DNA of 64,000 bases. Source: FEN-1073 sp963780865 (GTDB lineage: Bacteria > Chloroflexota > Anaerolineae > Anaerolineales > RBG-16-64-43). Below are positions 16,803 to 25,467 of the stretch, one piece after another (positions within the stretch are counted from its first letter, which is position 1; the number at the start of each line of letters is the position of its first letter). The translations under genes were made by a program, and so were the position numbers. The stretch lies in assembly GCA_963780865.1 (NCBI GenBank), contig CAWADT010000016.1, positions 124,001 to 188,000 of the forward strand, in the 5' to 3' direction. The notes under the pieces are model-generated. The model was not told where the DNA came from. It worked only from the letters and a program-made list of their open reading frames with translations, and ran no database searches.

Positions 16803-17791
16803 CCCCGCCGCTCGTGGAAGCCCGCCATCTGACGAAATGCTTCCCGCTCCGGCGCGGGATCCTTCCGCGCGGGCGCTCCTATGTGCACGCGGTCGACGAC
16901 GTCTCGCTTTCAATCGGCCACGGGGAAACCCTGGGGCTGGTGGGGGAATCCGGCTGCGGAAAAACAACGACGGCCAAACTCCTCGTGCATCTGCTAAAAC
17001 CCACCTCCGGCCAAGTTCTGTTCGACCTGGAAAACGGAACTCCCCTCGATCTCTCCAAGCTGCGGGAAGGCGCGCCATCGAAAACCTTCCGCCGCCAAGC
17101 GCAGATCATTTTCCAATCCCCGTACGAAACGCTCGACCCGCGGATGAATGTGCGGAGGATCGTCGAAGAACCGCTGGCCATCCAGGGGATCTCCGATCCG
17201 GCCGGGCGGCGGCTCCGCGTTTCGGAAATGCTGCACGCCGTGGGACTCAGCCCTGCCGGTTCGTTCGAGTCGCGCCTTCCGCGGGAGCTTTCCGGCGGCC
17301 AGCGCCAGCGCGTGGCCATTGCCCGGGCCCTGATTCTGAATCCATCCTTCGTGGCGGCCGACGAACCCACGTCGATGCTCGACGCCTCGATCCGCACCGG
17401 GATCATGAACCTAATGCTGGATCTGGCCGGCGGAAGGCGGATAGCCTGCTTGTTCATCACCCACCATCTCGCCGTGGCCCGCTATATGAGCCGGCGCCTG
17501 GCGGTGATGTACCTCGGGAAAATCGTCGAGACGGGCGCGACGGAGGAATTGCTCAACCATCCCCTCCATCCTTACACCCGCGCGCTGCTCTCGGCGGTTC
17601 CCGAAGCCGATCCGCGCGTCCGGCGCAAGCCTCCCGAGATCCTGGGAGGCGTGGGGGTCGCGGTTGATCCGCCGCCGCAATGCCGGTTTCTGGCCCGCTG
17701 TCCGATCGCCGCAGAGGTTTGCCGCTCCCAGCCTCATCCGCCGCTGGAAGATAAGGGCGGCGGGCACTATTCGGCGTGCTATCTTGTGTAA
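16799..17791 (+). CDS. Oligopeptide-type ABC transporter ATP-binding protein (DppF/OppF-like)
   Basis: A 330-residue ATPase, partner of the preceding one. I chose GTG 16799, which overlaps the previous stop (GTGA) and gives the family-typical start TPPLVEARHLTKCFP. Walker A GESGCGKT is at 49-56, the signature LSGGQRQR near 163-170, Walker B FVAADEPT near 182-189, then the switch His in ITHHLAVA. The C-terminal CRFLARCPIAAEVC segment is the oligopeptide-family extension. OppD/OppF pairs work as a heterodimer on two membrane permeases, which must be encoded elsewhere. Confidence 0.9.
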   Translation: MTPPLVEARHLTKCFPLRRGILPRGRSYVHAVDDVSLSIGHGETLGLVGESGCGKTTTAKLLVHLLKPTSGQVLFDLENGTPLDLSKLREGAPSKTFRRQAQIIFQSPYETLDPRMNVRRIVEEPLAIQGISDPAGRRLRVSEMLHAVGLSPAGSFESRLPRELSGGQRQRVAIARALILNPSFVAADEPTSMLDASIRTGIMNLMLDLAGGRRIACLFITHHLAVARYMSRRLAVMYLGKIVETGATEELLNHPLHPYTRALLSAVPEADPRVRRKPPEILGGVGVAVDPPPQCRFLARCPIAAEVCRSQPHPPLEDKGGGHYSACYLV

Positions 17792-17825
17792 ATTCCATGA
17801 GCGACCGGACCGCAAGGATGTCTCC

Positions 17826-18587
17826 ATGAATGCTTCGTCCAAACCTGAAATCCATAAAACGCAAATCGACCACATCCCGGCAATCTGGATTGAACCCGAT
17901 CCCGGCTCGGCGCGGGGATTGCTCGCCATCTGGCTCCCGTGGTTTACCGGCGCCAAAGAATCGACCGAGCCGCAGCTGAGCCAACTGGCCGCCAAAGGAT
18001 TTACCGCGCTGAGCTACGATCCTTGGCAGCACGGGGAACGCGCGCGGGAATCCTCGGACGAGTTGGAAACCAGAATTGCCGGCAACCTCCGCCGCTATCT
18101 GTGGCCGATCCTCGGGCAAACCGCGCTGGACGCGCTGCGGGTCATCGATTGGGCTACGGGAAACTTGAGCATCGGCCAAGAGGTGTACCTGGGCGGCATC
18201 TCCATGGGCGGGGATATCGCCGTCGCCGTCGCGGGGATCGAACCGCGCATCGTCTGCGCGACGGCGATCAACTCCACGCCCGACTGGCTGCGCACCGGGT
18301 CGGAAACGGCTCCCGGCGAGCCGGACGCGTACGCGCAATTTTTCTACGATCTCCTCAATCCGCTGACGCATCTCGAGGCTTATCGCCGCCGCCCGGCGCT
18401 GGCTTTCGAATGCGGCGCGGACGACCGGCTCGTTCCCCCGGAAGGGGCGCTCCACTTTCAGGAGGAACTGCGGGAGACATACCGCGCGGCTCCGAACCGG
18501 CTGCGCGTGACGCTCCATCCCGGCGTGAAACACGCTTCGACCGAGCCGATGTGGACCCGCAGCCTGGGATGGCTCGCGTCGCATTAA
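17826..18587 (+). CDS. Alpha/beta-hydrolase (dienelactone/acyl-esterase-like)
   Basis: A 253-residue cytoplasmic alpha/beta-hydrolase. The nucleophile elbow is GISMGG with Ser126, the likely acid is Asp200 in CGADDRLVPP, and the base is His236 in GVKHAST. An early GFTALSYDPWQHGER segment is typical of the dienelactone hydrolase/YtaP-type group. The start ATG 17826 is the first giving a sensible N-terminus, and the frame is open further upstream through the previous gene. It lies 34 bases after the ATPase stop and may be cotranscribed with it. The substrate is unknown. Confidence 0.8.
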   Translation: MNASSKPEIHKTQIDHIPAIWIEPDPGSARGLLAIWLPWFTGAKESTEPQLSQLAAKGFTALSYDPWQHGERARESSDELETRIAGNLRRYLWPILGQTALDALRVIDWATGNLSIGQEVYLGGISMGGDIAVAVAGIEPRIVCATAINSTPDWLRTGSETAPGEPDAYAQFFYDLLNPLTHLEAYRRRPALAFECGADDRLVPPEGALHFQEELRETYRAAPNRLRVTLHPGVKHASTEPMWTRSLGWLASH

Positions 18588-18890
18588 CCCCATTCTAAAT
18601 ATTTTAGTGAGTACGGCTGCCGGCCGAACCAATTCATCCTGCGGGCAAGAAGAAGAAAAACCGGCAAGAAAATCCCCATCTCCCCCCTCGATGGCGGACG
18701 GGCCTTAATGGAAAAGACTGCAATTCCTTCGGGCGGACAGGACTGAATGGCGGGAAAAAGGGCTGCCGAGATAAGTTGCAATTCCCGGCAGGCGGCACGC
18801 TGGACCATACTCGGATTTGCCGTCCATGATCGCGCTATGGTAAACTTGCACCGGTCCGTCTATTGGCACGCCGCGCTCGCGGAGGTATCT

Positions 18891-19142
18891 ATGACGAATG
18901 GGACACCGGTAAATCGCGACTGGGTATACGTCCTCCAAGACGGCACCGTCGTCATCGAATGGGAGGAAGGAACCCTGCAAGACATCCAGACCGGGGATTT
19001 CCTCCACCAGGGCGCCTTCGGTCATCCGGTTCAGGACACCGAACTGGAACGGCTGCGTTTGACCGGCCGCGTCGAAAAATTCGACGCCCGGACGGTTTAC
19101 CTCCGCGCGCTCCCCGACTTTAAACGCAAAACGATCGAATGA
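18891..19142 (+). CDS. Small conserved-looking protein of unknown function
   Basis: An 83-residue acidic, soluble protein (DWVYVLQDGTVVIEWEEG..DIQTGDFL). ATG 18891 follows GGAGG with 6-base spacing, which decides this start over a longer upstream frame. A weak promoter (TTGCCG, 18-base spacer, TAAACT) lies at about 18820-18849. The 300 bases before it hold nothing else I recognise. I know no family for it. A family E repeat begins right at its stop. Confidence 0.6.
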   Translation: MTNGTPVNRDWVYVLQDGTVVIEWEEGTLQDIQTGDFLHQGAFGHPVQDTELERLRLTGRVEKFDARTVYLRALPDFKRKTIE

Positions 19143-19242
19143 ACTGCCGCGCGGTAAGCCGCGCGATGTCAATAACCGCAACTTCCAATAAATACGCAAC
19201 AAACCGGGGGTGTTCCTCATCCCGCGAAAGCGGGATAACCCA
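19143..19242 (+). repeat. Dispersed repeat family E
   Basis: Starts with the CCGCGCGGTAAGCCGCGCG hairpin, then ACGCAACA and GGGGGTGTTCCTCATCCC, ending in GCGAAAGCGGGATAA; the blocks are in the same order as at 6818-6953. It separates the small gene from the nitroreductase. Confidence 0.6.
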
Positions 19243-19259
19243 TTTCGGGAGGTAAAGGG

Positions 19260-19772
19260 ATGAACGTCGCCCAGGCCATCCGCGAAAAATTCGCCGTGCG
19301 GGCGTTCCTGCCTGCGCCCCTCCCGGACGACGTCGTCGGTCGGATCCTCGGCGCGGGACGTCGCGCCCAATCCGCGAAGAACTCGCAGCCCTGGCAATTT
19401 ATCGCCGTGCGCGAACGTTCGACCCTGGAACAGCTCTCTCGCACCGGCCGCTATGCCGGCCACCTCGCCGGAGCATCCCTCGGCGTGATCATTGCCACCC
19501 CGGATCCCGCGCAAAAAGCGACCATCATGTTCGACGCCGGCCAGGCGGCGGCCTACATGCAACTCGCCGCCTGGGAGGAAGGCGTCGGCTCGTGCCTGGC
19601 CAGCCTCTATGAGCCGGAAGCCGTCCGGCGGATCCTGGGAATTCCCGCGGAATGGTATGCCAACGTAGCCATTTCGTTCGGGTACTTCGATCCGAAACTT
19701 CAGCCGCCTTCCGGCGTTCGGAACCCCGGTCGCAAACCCATGGAAGAAATCGTCCACTGGGAAAAATGGTAG
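19260..19772 (+). CDS. Nitroreductase family protein
   Basis: A 170-residue FMN-dependent oxidoreductase fold, expected to reduce nitro compounds or quinones with NAD(P)H. Landmarks: the N-terminal REKFAVRAFLPAPLPDDVV, the FMN-contact RRAQSAKNSQPWQFI (about 33-48), the central DAGQAAAYMQLAAWEEGVGSCL (about 91-112) and the C-terminal FGYFDPK. ATG 19260 follows GGGAGG. A fragment matching its last 45 residues is present at 22341-22472. The native electron acceptor is unknown. Confidence 0.88.
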   Translation: MNVAQAIREKFAVRAFLPAPLPDDVVGRILGAGRRAQSAKNSQPWQFIAVRERSTLEQLSRTGRYAGHLAGASLGVIIATPDPAQKATIMFDAGQAAAYMQLAAWEEGVGSCLASLYEPEAVRRILGIPAEWYANVAISFGYFDPKLQPPSGVRNPGRKPMEEIVHWEKW

Positions 19773-19884
19773 CCCGTTTCTCCACCCACCGGTGCGAGAT
19801 CACTCTTTTTATACCGAGACCTCCGTCTTCCTTATCTGTTGAATAACCTTCTCCCGCCCGATAACGCAAAATGATAATGAATAC

Positions 19885-19927
19885 AAAAAAGGGGCGAAGA
19901 AATCCTGTTTTCTTCGTCCCCTTTTTC
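19885..19927 (+). terminator. Bidirectional terminator between convergent genes
   Basis: A hairpin GGGGCGAAGAAA ... TTTCTTCGTCCCC with one bulged T, flanked by AAAAAA on the left and TTTTT on the right. It can terminate both the nitroreductase (plus) and beta-helix lipoprotein (minus) transcripts. Confidence 0.85.
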
Positions 19928-19950
19928 CAATCTCGAAACTAGACGTCGTC

Positions 19951-22149
19951 CTACGTGCTACAAATTGACAGTTCGACATCCCCCAACACATCGCTGGTGG
20001 CTACCGTCGCGTAACTTTTATCGTACGCCACAAATTGATACTGTACCCAGGCGTCCGGGTATTTCATGAAATTTGGAATGTCTTCCGATAGCAACAGGTA
20101 GGAGTACCATCCTGAACTCATCGATGCCATTACCAGCCCTGCGTTCCAATCGGTAGTATCGGCGCCGTTTTTATTTTTCAAGCGGACGAAAAGCCAAACG
20201 CCGGCAACCTTTGCCGGATCCGCCACCTGTACTTGGAATTGCGCCTGTTTATCGCCGCAACCCGTGCCCCGGTAGAAAATGCGGTTCGGTTCCACCACTA
20301 CCTTGAAGAAGGGCGCTGTTGTCGGAGTCCATGTGACGGTGGGCGTGGACGCCGGTGTTGGTGTGGGCGTGGCTGGAGATTGGACGGTCGGCAAGCCGAA
20401 CGGATCGCCATCGTATATGCCAAGCGCCCCGCTCACCCAACAGGACGTGCCTGGTTTCAGCAGCACGTGGAACCAGGCCCCATCCGCCGAGCGCCCGTCC
20501 ACATGCGCCGTATCGCCCGCCCCACCCTGCGCGAGGACGGAAAAGGCCGGGCCGGGACCGGAAAGGCAGGGGCCGGCGGACTGGAAGGTGAAGTTGCCAA
20601 TCCCCGGAGTGGAAGTCGTGATCGAGAAATTCACCTGCCCGCTGGTCGGCGCGGTGGCGCCGTACTCATAAGCCCCGATGTCCCAGTCTGCTTTGCCGTC
20701 ATTGTTCCCATCGATTGGCCGCGGGGCGCCGCGCTGGTCGATGTTTGGAGCCGCAAAGCTTGTGCCGGTGTCAATGGCGGGCGATCCAGCCAGGAGCGCC
20801 TGCGTCATGGTTGGTCCGCCATTGTTTTGGAGCGGCCCGATCTTGGGGTCGAGGTTGCTATGGAAGCCATTTCCGGTGATATCGCAACTGTCGTCCGAGG
20901 AAATGCTGAAGCCTCCGCCGATCTCCCCCGGGCTGCAATTTTCGCCTGCATTCGCAGCCAAGATAATATCGAATAGATAGATATCCCCGCCCTTGTAATC
21001 CAGCCCGCCGTAATGGCTGGCTTGGTTGTCGGCGATCGTATCATTCGACATATTCAGGGTGGAATAATACCCGCTTGCGATTCCGCCGCCCTCGATGCCG
21101 CCGTTGTTGCCGCTGATCGTCGAATTGATCAGCGTGATGACGCCCCAATTTTCCTGCAGGATCCCACCGCCCGAAGCCTGAGCGGTGTTGTTGCTAATGG
21201 TCGTGCCGGTGATATCGGCATGGCTGTTTTCGTTAAACAGGCCGGCGCCTATTTGGGCAAGATTGTTCTTGAGAGTGCTGTTGGTGAGCGTGAGAACCGC
21301 TCCGATGCCGACGTAATCGGGATTATAGTAGTTTTCGATCCCGCCCCCTTGGCCGTTGTCCGGAGCAGAGTTCCCATCGATGACCACGCCGGTGAGGTTT
21401 GCCTTGCCCAAGTTGTAGATGCCGCCACCATCCTTGGCCGAGGTGTTCCCGGTGACGGTCGAATTCGTCATGGTCAGTGTCCCGGCATTATAGATTCCCC
21501 CGCCTAGACCGGTTTCACTCTGATCTTGGGTACCGCTCGCCTGGTTATGTGAGATCGTCACATGATCCAGGATGGCCGTCGCGTCTGCGGAAATCGAAAG
21601 GCCCCCGCCCACCGTCGCTGAGCTGCCCGAGATGGCGACATTTTTCATGGTAAGCTGCGTCTCCTCCGCATCGACCCCGCCACCCGCATTATTCGCTACG
21701 CCATTCTGGATGATCAGGTTCGCGAGAGTGACCATGCTGTGACAGTTCGGACAACTGATCATGACGACCCCGCCGTTGCTGTAGGGGAAATTCCCCTTGA
21801 AGTAGGCAAGGATCGTCTGGGGACCAGCTCCCTCAAGATCAATGGTCTTCGCGTAAATCCGGACATTTTCCACGTACGTCCCATCCGCGATGTGGACCAC
21901 CGCACCATTGTCGGCATGCGTGACGGCCCATTCAATAGTCTGACAAGGACTTTGGGCGGTATGGCAGGTATTGTTTAGATCATTTCCGTTCGGCGCAACG
22001 TACCATAAGGAGAGATCCCCACCCTCGCTGGGAGGAGTGCCATATCCCATCGGTCCACTCGGCCCACAACCGACCATCCCAAATATCAGCACCAAAGCCA
22101 ACACCGAAACCGACAGCCTACCCATAGGCTCAATCGCAACATGGAACAT
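19951..22149 (-). CDS. Large parallel beta-helix surface lipoprotein
   Basis: A 732-residue exported lipoprotein. ATG 22147-22149 follows AAGGAGG at good spacing; a slightly longer frame lacks this. The signal peptide ends in a lipobox-like MVGC (Cys28). Residues about 50-480 are a right-handed parallel beta-helix: repeated rungs such as GGGIYNAGTLTMTNSTVTGN and GGGILQENWGVITLINSTISGN, and a choice-of-anchor type end (GNNDGKADWDIGAYE). A Thr/Pro linker and a C-terminal beta-sandwich-like region with IFYRGTGCGDKQAQFQVQV follow. Such proteins often bind or cleave polysaccharides or act as adhesins. It is intact. Confidence 0.85.
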   Translation of the reverse strand: MFHVAIEPMGRLSVSVLALVLIFGMVGCGPSGPMGYGTPPSEGGDLSLWYVAPNGNDLNNTCHTAQSPCQTIEWAVTHADNGAVVHIADGTYVENVRIYAKTIDLEGAGPQTILAYFKGNFPYSNGGVVMISCPNCHSMVTLANLIIQNGVANNAGGGVDAEETQLTMKNVAISGSSATVGGGLSISADATAILDHVTISHNQASGTQDQSETGLGGGIYNAGTLTMTNSTVTGNTSAKDGGGIYNLGKANLTGVVIDGNSAPDNGQGGGIENYYNPDYVGIGAVLTLTNSTLKNNLAQIGAGLFNENSHADITGTTISNNTAQASGGGILQENWGVITLINSTISGNNGGIEGGGIASGYYSTLNMSNDTIADNQASHYGGLDYKGGDIYLFDIILAANAGENCSPGEIGGGFSISSDDSCDITGNGFHSNLDPKIGPLQNNGGPTMTQALLAGSPAIDTGTSFAAPNIDQRGAPRPIDGNNDGKADWDIGAYEYGATAPTSGQVNFSITTSTPGIGNFTFQSAGPCLSGPGPAFSVLAQGGAGDTAHVDGRSADGAWFHVLLKPGTSCWVSGALGIYDGDPFGLPTVQSPATPTPTPASTPTVTWTPTTAPFFKVVVEPNRIFYRGTGCGDKQAQFQVQVADPAKVAGVWLFVRLKNKNGADTTDWNAGLVMASMSSGWYSYLLLSEDIPNFMKYPDAWVQYQFVAYDKSYATVATSDVLGDVELSICST

Positions 22150-22340
22150 GTCAGCCTCCTTGACCTCCACAAAGCCAACTTTATCCTAGCACCCCTAAAC
22201 ATTGAATTCAACATTCAAAGAGCGGGTTTTGCTTCGATTTAGTTTCAATAAAAGCCCGAATATCAAATCCTTTGGTGCCAGAATAAAACGGAAAATCGGA
22301 TAGTATTTGTAGTCAATGAGCAGGGCGACCACTCCTCGGT

Positions 22341-22472
22341 ATTCCCGCCGAGTGGCATGCTACCGTTGCCAACTCGTTCGGATACTTCGACCCCAAGCCG
22401 CAGCCGCCCTCGGGAGTGCTGCATCTTGAATGCAAACCGCTGGAGGAAATCGTTCATTGGGAGCGCCGGTAA
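22341..22472 (+). pseudogene. Nitroreductase 3' end fragment
   Basis: In frame this reads IPAEWHATVANSFGYFDPK, then PQPPSGVLH and PLEEIVHWERR, followed by TAA. It is clearly similar to the C-terminus of the intact nitroreductase at 19260-19772 (IPAEWYANVAISFGYFDPK.., PMEEIVHWEKW). Only about 45 residues remain and nothing upstream continues the match, so it is the tail of a lost second copy. Confidence 0.7.
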
Positions 22473-22711
22473 ATTAGAAGAACGACGATAGCGGCAAACT
22501 TAAGCCATCCTATCTTTCTTCCCCATCCCCCTCCCTCCTTCTCCCATCGCTTCCCTTCGCTTCGCTCAGGGCAGGCGCTCGAGGACAGGTCGGATCACGG
22601 GAAGGAGGAAGGGGATTATCCAAAAGATATTTTAATTAAATCATCTGAGCGGTGGGCGGAAGGGATAGCTTTACAATTCCAGGCGGCACTGATTGCTCAC
22701 TGTGAGCTTGT

Positions 22712-22746
22712 AAAAAAAAAGCGGGCGGCCTATTGGGCCGCCCGTT
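22712..22746 (-). terminator. Rho-independent terminator of the small membrane protein gene
   Basis: On the minus strand, CGGGCGGCC-CAATA-GGCCGCCCG is followed by a run of nine T. It sits 30 bases after the stop of the gene at 22779. Confidence 0.88.
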
Positions 22747-22778
22747 GGATTCTGAACTCCGGTCAGGGCTGTTCGCGG

Positions 22779-23153
22779 TTAACGGAAGGAAGGCCGGACT
22801 TCCGAATCGTTCAACAGAATCAGGTTGGTGATCCCGATGATGAGCGAGATGAAGTTGCCCACCAGGATTGAGACAATTTCCAGGATGGCAATGACCTGCG
22901 CGGTGGCAAAGGAAGGCGGTTCCGGGTTGGATCCGAGCAGCCGGATGGAGTAAACCAGCTCGAATATTCCCAGCGCCATCGGCAATAGTCCAACCGGCGC
23001 GCAGCAAATCAAAACGAGGGAAAGTGCGAGACCCGCCGCCAATCCCAAACCAATCAGGACGTTGAGGATGCCGCTGATCAGCATCAGGACCGCGATCACC
23101 TGGACTTTTTGGGATTTACTCTGGGGCGGGGTAGAAACGGGCGTCGAATCCAT
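22779..23153 (-). CDS. Small membrane protein of unknown function
   Basis: A 124-residue protein: a polar N-terminal 17 residues (Ser/Pro/Gln-rich), then three or four hydrophobic helices (VQVIAVLMLISGILNVLIGLGL, LSLVLICCAPVGLLPMALGIFEL, VIAILEIVSILVGNFISLIIGI) and a short polar end (NDSEVRPSFR). The ATG follows GGAGG at 9 bases. It ends with its own strong terminator, so it is a monocistronic unit. No catalytic motif is seen; I do not recognise a named family with confidence. Confidence 0.75.
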   Translation of the reverse strand: MDSTPVSTPPQSKSQKVQVIAVLMLISGILNVLIGLGLAAGLALSLVLICCAPVGLLPMALGIFELVYSIRLLGSNPEPPSFATAQVIAILEIVSILVGNFISLIIGITNLILLNDSEVRPSFR

Positions 23154-23245
23154 TGGGCTATATCCTCCGGGAGCAATGAGAGATGACTAACGCTTTCAAC
23201 TATTCTACGACTTTTACAGGAAAAAAGTTGCGCTCACCCCATCCG

Positions 23246-23920
23246 TCATTTCCCCGCGGCCAAGCCAACCGGCGCCTCCGGACGGGATCGGGCGAGTACA
23301 TATGCTTGGCCGATCAGGTGAAAAGCGGACGCCGCGGCATAGGCGCCGGTGAAGAACGACCCGATCAGGCAAAGGATACTTCCCGACAACGCCAAAAGCG
23401 TCAACGGGAAAAACCCAAGCAGCGTCAGCAAATAGGCGCCGGGCGCAGATCGGATCAGGCGCAGGGATCCGCCCGGACGGAGGGCGCTGGAGAATTTTTC
23501 CCCCGCGGCATACCGACCGATGCCGGCGGAAATCAACAGCCCGTCCGCCATCGCGACCAGGAGGAGCACGCACTCGACGGCGCACAACAGCAAGTCAACG
23601 CCCGCCGCGGCGGCGTCTTTCTCCGAAAGAAAGAGCGGCGAGACAAACCATCCGCCCGCAACCGCGGCAACGAGCAAAGGGAGGCAGTAGATCAGCAAGA
23701 TTCCGCAGATCCGGATCCCATCCGAAACATTCCGGCGGAAATTCAACGCGGGCAGCTCCTCGGATTGCCCGCCGGCTGCGCGCCGGCAGACTTCGCACGC
23801 CCATCCCAGGACCGAGACAATACCAAGCACCGGGACGAGCAACCAGCACGCCGGAAGAAGTATTTTGCGGAACCAATGATCGTCGTGGACGGGAAACGTC
23901 AATGCATATCCGAACCGCAT
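23246..23920 (-). CDS. DUF4013 domain membrane protein
   Basis: A 224-residue polytopic membrane protein. ATG 23918-23920 follows GGAGGAAAGG and gives the DUF4013-typical start RFGYALTFPVHDDHWFRKILLPACWLLVPVLG, then GWACEVCRRAAGG and LPALNFRRNVSDGIRI before the membrane helices. About five helices in all. The family is found in Chloroflexota and archaea with no known activity. It is transcribed divergently from nurA. Confidence 0.82.
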   Translation of the reverse strand: MRFGYALTFPVHDDHWFRKILLPACWLLVPVLGIVSVLGWACEVCRRAAGGQSEELPALNFRRNVSDGIRICGILLIYCLPLLVAAVAGGWFVSPLFLSEKDAAAAGVDLLLCAVECVLLLVAMADGLLISAGIGRYAAGEKFSSALRPGGSLRLIRSAPGAYLLTLLGFFPLTLLALSGSILCLIGSFFTGAYAAASAFHLIGQAYVLARSRPEAPVGLAAGK

Positions 23921-24203
23921 ACCTTTCCTCCAGCCGCCGGAGATTCGCGGCGATGTCCGGACGGTATTGTATCCAAGAATCCCAATGAAGGAAACAAACC
24001 GTAGGGTCCAAGCATCCCGGTTCCCCGGACCGGGGGATCTCATAAAATCACCCGGGCTCGTCCCTTGTTCCAATCGGAATGTTCCGCATTTTTACGATTA
24101 GAATAAAAATCCGGCCGTCTGATTGGTGTACAATGACCAAACGCGTTCCCTATTTCCGCTCCCAGGGACGGATGCGGAGTTGGCAGCGGACGCCCAACCT
24201 TCC

Positions 24204-25394
24204 ATGACGTTACGATTGCACAAAGTTACAAAACAAATCGACCGCCTGCGGGAAAACGCCGTGCAGCGCGCTCAGCGCGTGCAAGCGGAATTGCCCCAGG
24301 CGCGGGCGGCATTCGATCTGGCCGCGCAACGAAGCGACCTCTATGAAACAGCCCGCGCCGCAGCGGAAAGCGGCTGGGACGGCGCGATGCCCGCCGGAGG
24401 CGAGGCGCTCTCTTCCTTTAAAGAAACTCCCGCCCTTCCGGCCGACCTCGACCTGGTTGCCGTTGACGGATCGCAGGTTTACCCGGACCGTCACGCCGCC
24501 TCGCTGTTCTACGCGATTAACATCGGTTTCTTCCTCCACCGCTACGACAGCGGCGAAACCGACGCCGGCTCCGATCCGGACATCGTTTTCGAGGAGGACG
24601 CGCTTCACCCGGACGGCAACCTGATCTCCCAAACAATCCTTGGCGCGCGCCGGACCGTCGAGGAGATGGTCACCCTGCAGCGGATCGCGCTGGCCGAAAA
24701 GCAAGCGGCGCCCGGGCGGGCGGTGCTGGCCCTCGCCGACGGCGGACTGGCGTTACGGATCGACGAGAAGGCCTTTCCGCCCGCGGAACGCGGGGCGCTG
24801 CAGAACAAATTCTTCGCCGCCATCGACCGGCTGGCCGCTGAAAAGATTCCGGTCGCAGGATACATCTCGCGCCCGGGCGGATCCCCCGTGCTGTCGCTGC
24901 TGGATTTGGCGCAGGAAGGCGCCGCCGAGCATACGCGCGTCCGCAAATCCGAGCGGCGCACGTCCTTTCCGGACCTCGACGACAGCGCGGTGTTCGAACG
25001 CCTGCTTCCGCCGGGAGCGCGGTCGCCGATTTTCGAGTTCGCTTCCTATTGGAACATCCTCTACCGCAACCGCGAGCCGAATCAGAGCGCGCATTTCTTC
25101 TACCTCAACGTCGGCCGGGCGTATCCGGTGGTGGCGCGGGTTGAGGTGCCGGCGTGGACGGCCGCGGATCCTCGGCTCCTAGACCGCGTCCATTCGGCGC
25201 TGGTCGAGCAATGCGCCGTCACGCTCAACGACCCCTACCCGTACGCGCTGATCCGGGCCGACGAGGAGGCGTTCGTTTCGGGCGAAGAAAAGCAATACCT
25301 CGAAGAGCAAATGGCGATCGCGCTGATCCGCGGCGGAATGCGGGTGAGCCGGTCGGAGAAGCTTAATCACAAAGGCCGGGCAAGAAGACATTGA
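24204..25394 (+). CDS. nurA: NurA domain nuclease
   Basis: A 396-residue NurA nuclease, partner of HerA in DNA end resection. The catalytic-region motif VAVDGSQVYPDRH has Asp88; a second acidic cluster appears in ALADGGLALR and the C-terminal DPYPYALIRADEEA is conserved-looking. Residues 1-75 are helical and coiled-coil-like. The frame is open back to 24123 but a TACAAT -10-like hexamer at 24129-24134 would then lie inside the gene, so I prefer ATG 24204; no ribosome binding site decides this. It is followed by a HAS-barrel gene and herA in the same direction. Confidence 0.8.
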   Translation: MTLRLHKVTKQIDRLRENAVQRAQRVQAELPQARAAFDLAAQRSDLYETARAAAESGWDGAMPAGGEALSSFKETPALPADLDLVAVDGSQVYPDRHAASLFYAINIGFFLHRYDSGETDAGSDPDIVFEEDALHPDGNLISQTILGARRTVEEMVTLQRIALAEKQAAPGRAVLALADGGLALRIDEKAFPPAERGALQNKFFAAIDRLAAEKIPVAGYISRPGGSPVLSLLDLAQEGAAEHTRVRKSERRTSFPDLDDSAVFERLLPPGARSPIFEFASYWNILYRNREPNQSAHFFYLNVGRAYPVVARVEVPAWTAADPRLLDRVHSALVEQCAVTLNDPYPYALIRADEEAFVSGEEKQYLEEQMAIALIRGGMRVSRSEKLNHKGRARRH

Positions 25395-25453
25395 CCCCCT
25401 CACCCCCAACCCCTCTCCAAGCATAAGCTGGGAGAGGGGTCGGGGGGTGAGGG
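25392..25453 (+). repeat. Palindromic repeat CCCTCACCCCC / GGGGGTGAGGG
   Basis: An imperfect hairpin: CCCTCACCCCCAACCCCTCTCC with its complement GGGAGAGGGGTCGGGGGGTGAGGG after a 12-base loop. It occupies the whole nurA-HAS gene gap. A related tract lies at 42004-42075. Confidence 0.6.
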
Positions 25454-25467
25454 AAAACGGAGGTTTC

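Noticed and set aside
20233..20976. Plus-strand frame inside the beta-helix gene
   Set aside because: Opposite strand of an intact repeat-rich lipoprotein gene; no own start signal or motif.
24123..24203. Extended NurA start at TTG 24123
   Set aside because: It would begin before a -10-like hexamer and no ribosome binding site supports it, although it cannot be excluded.
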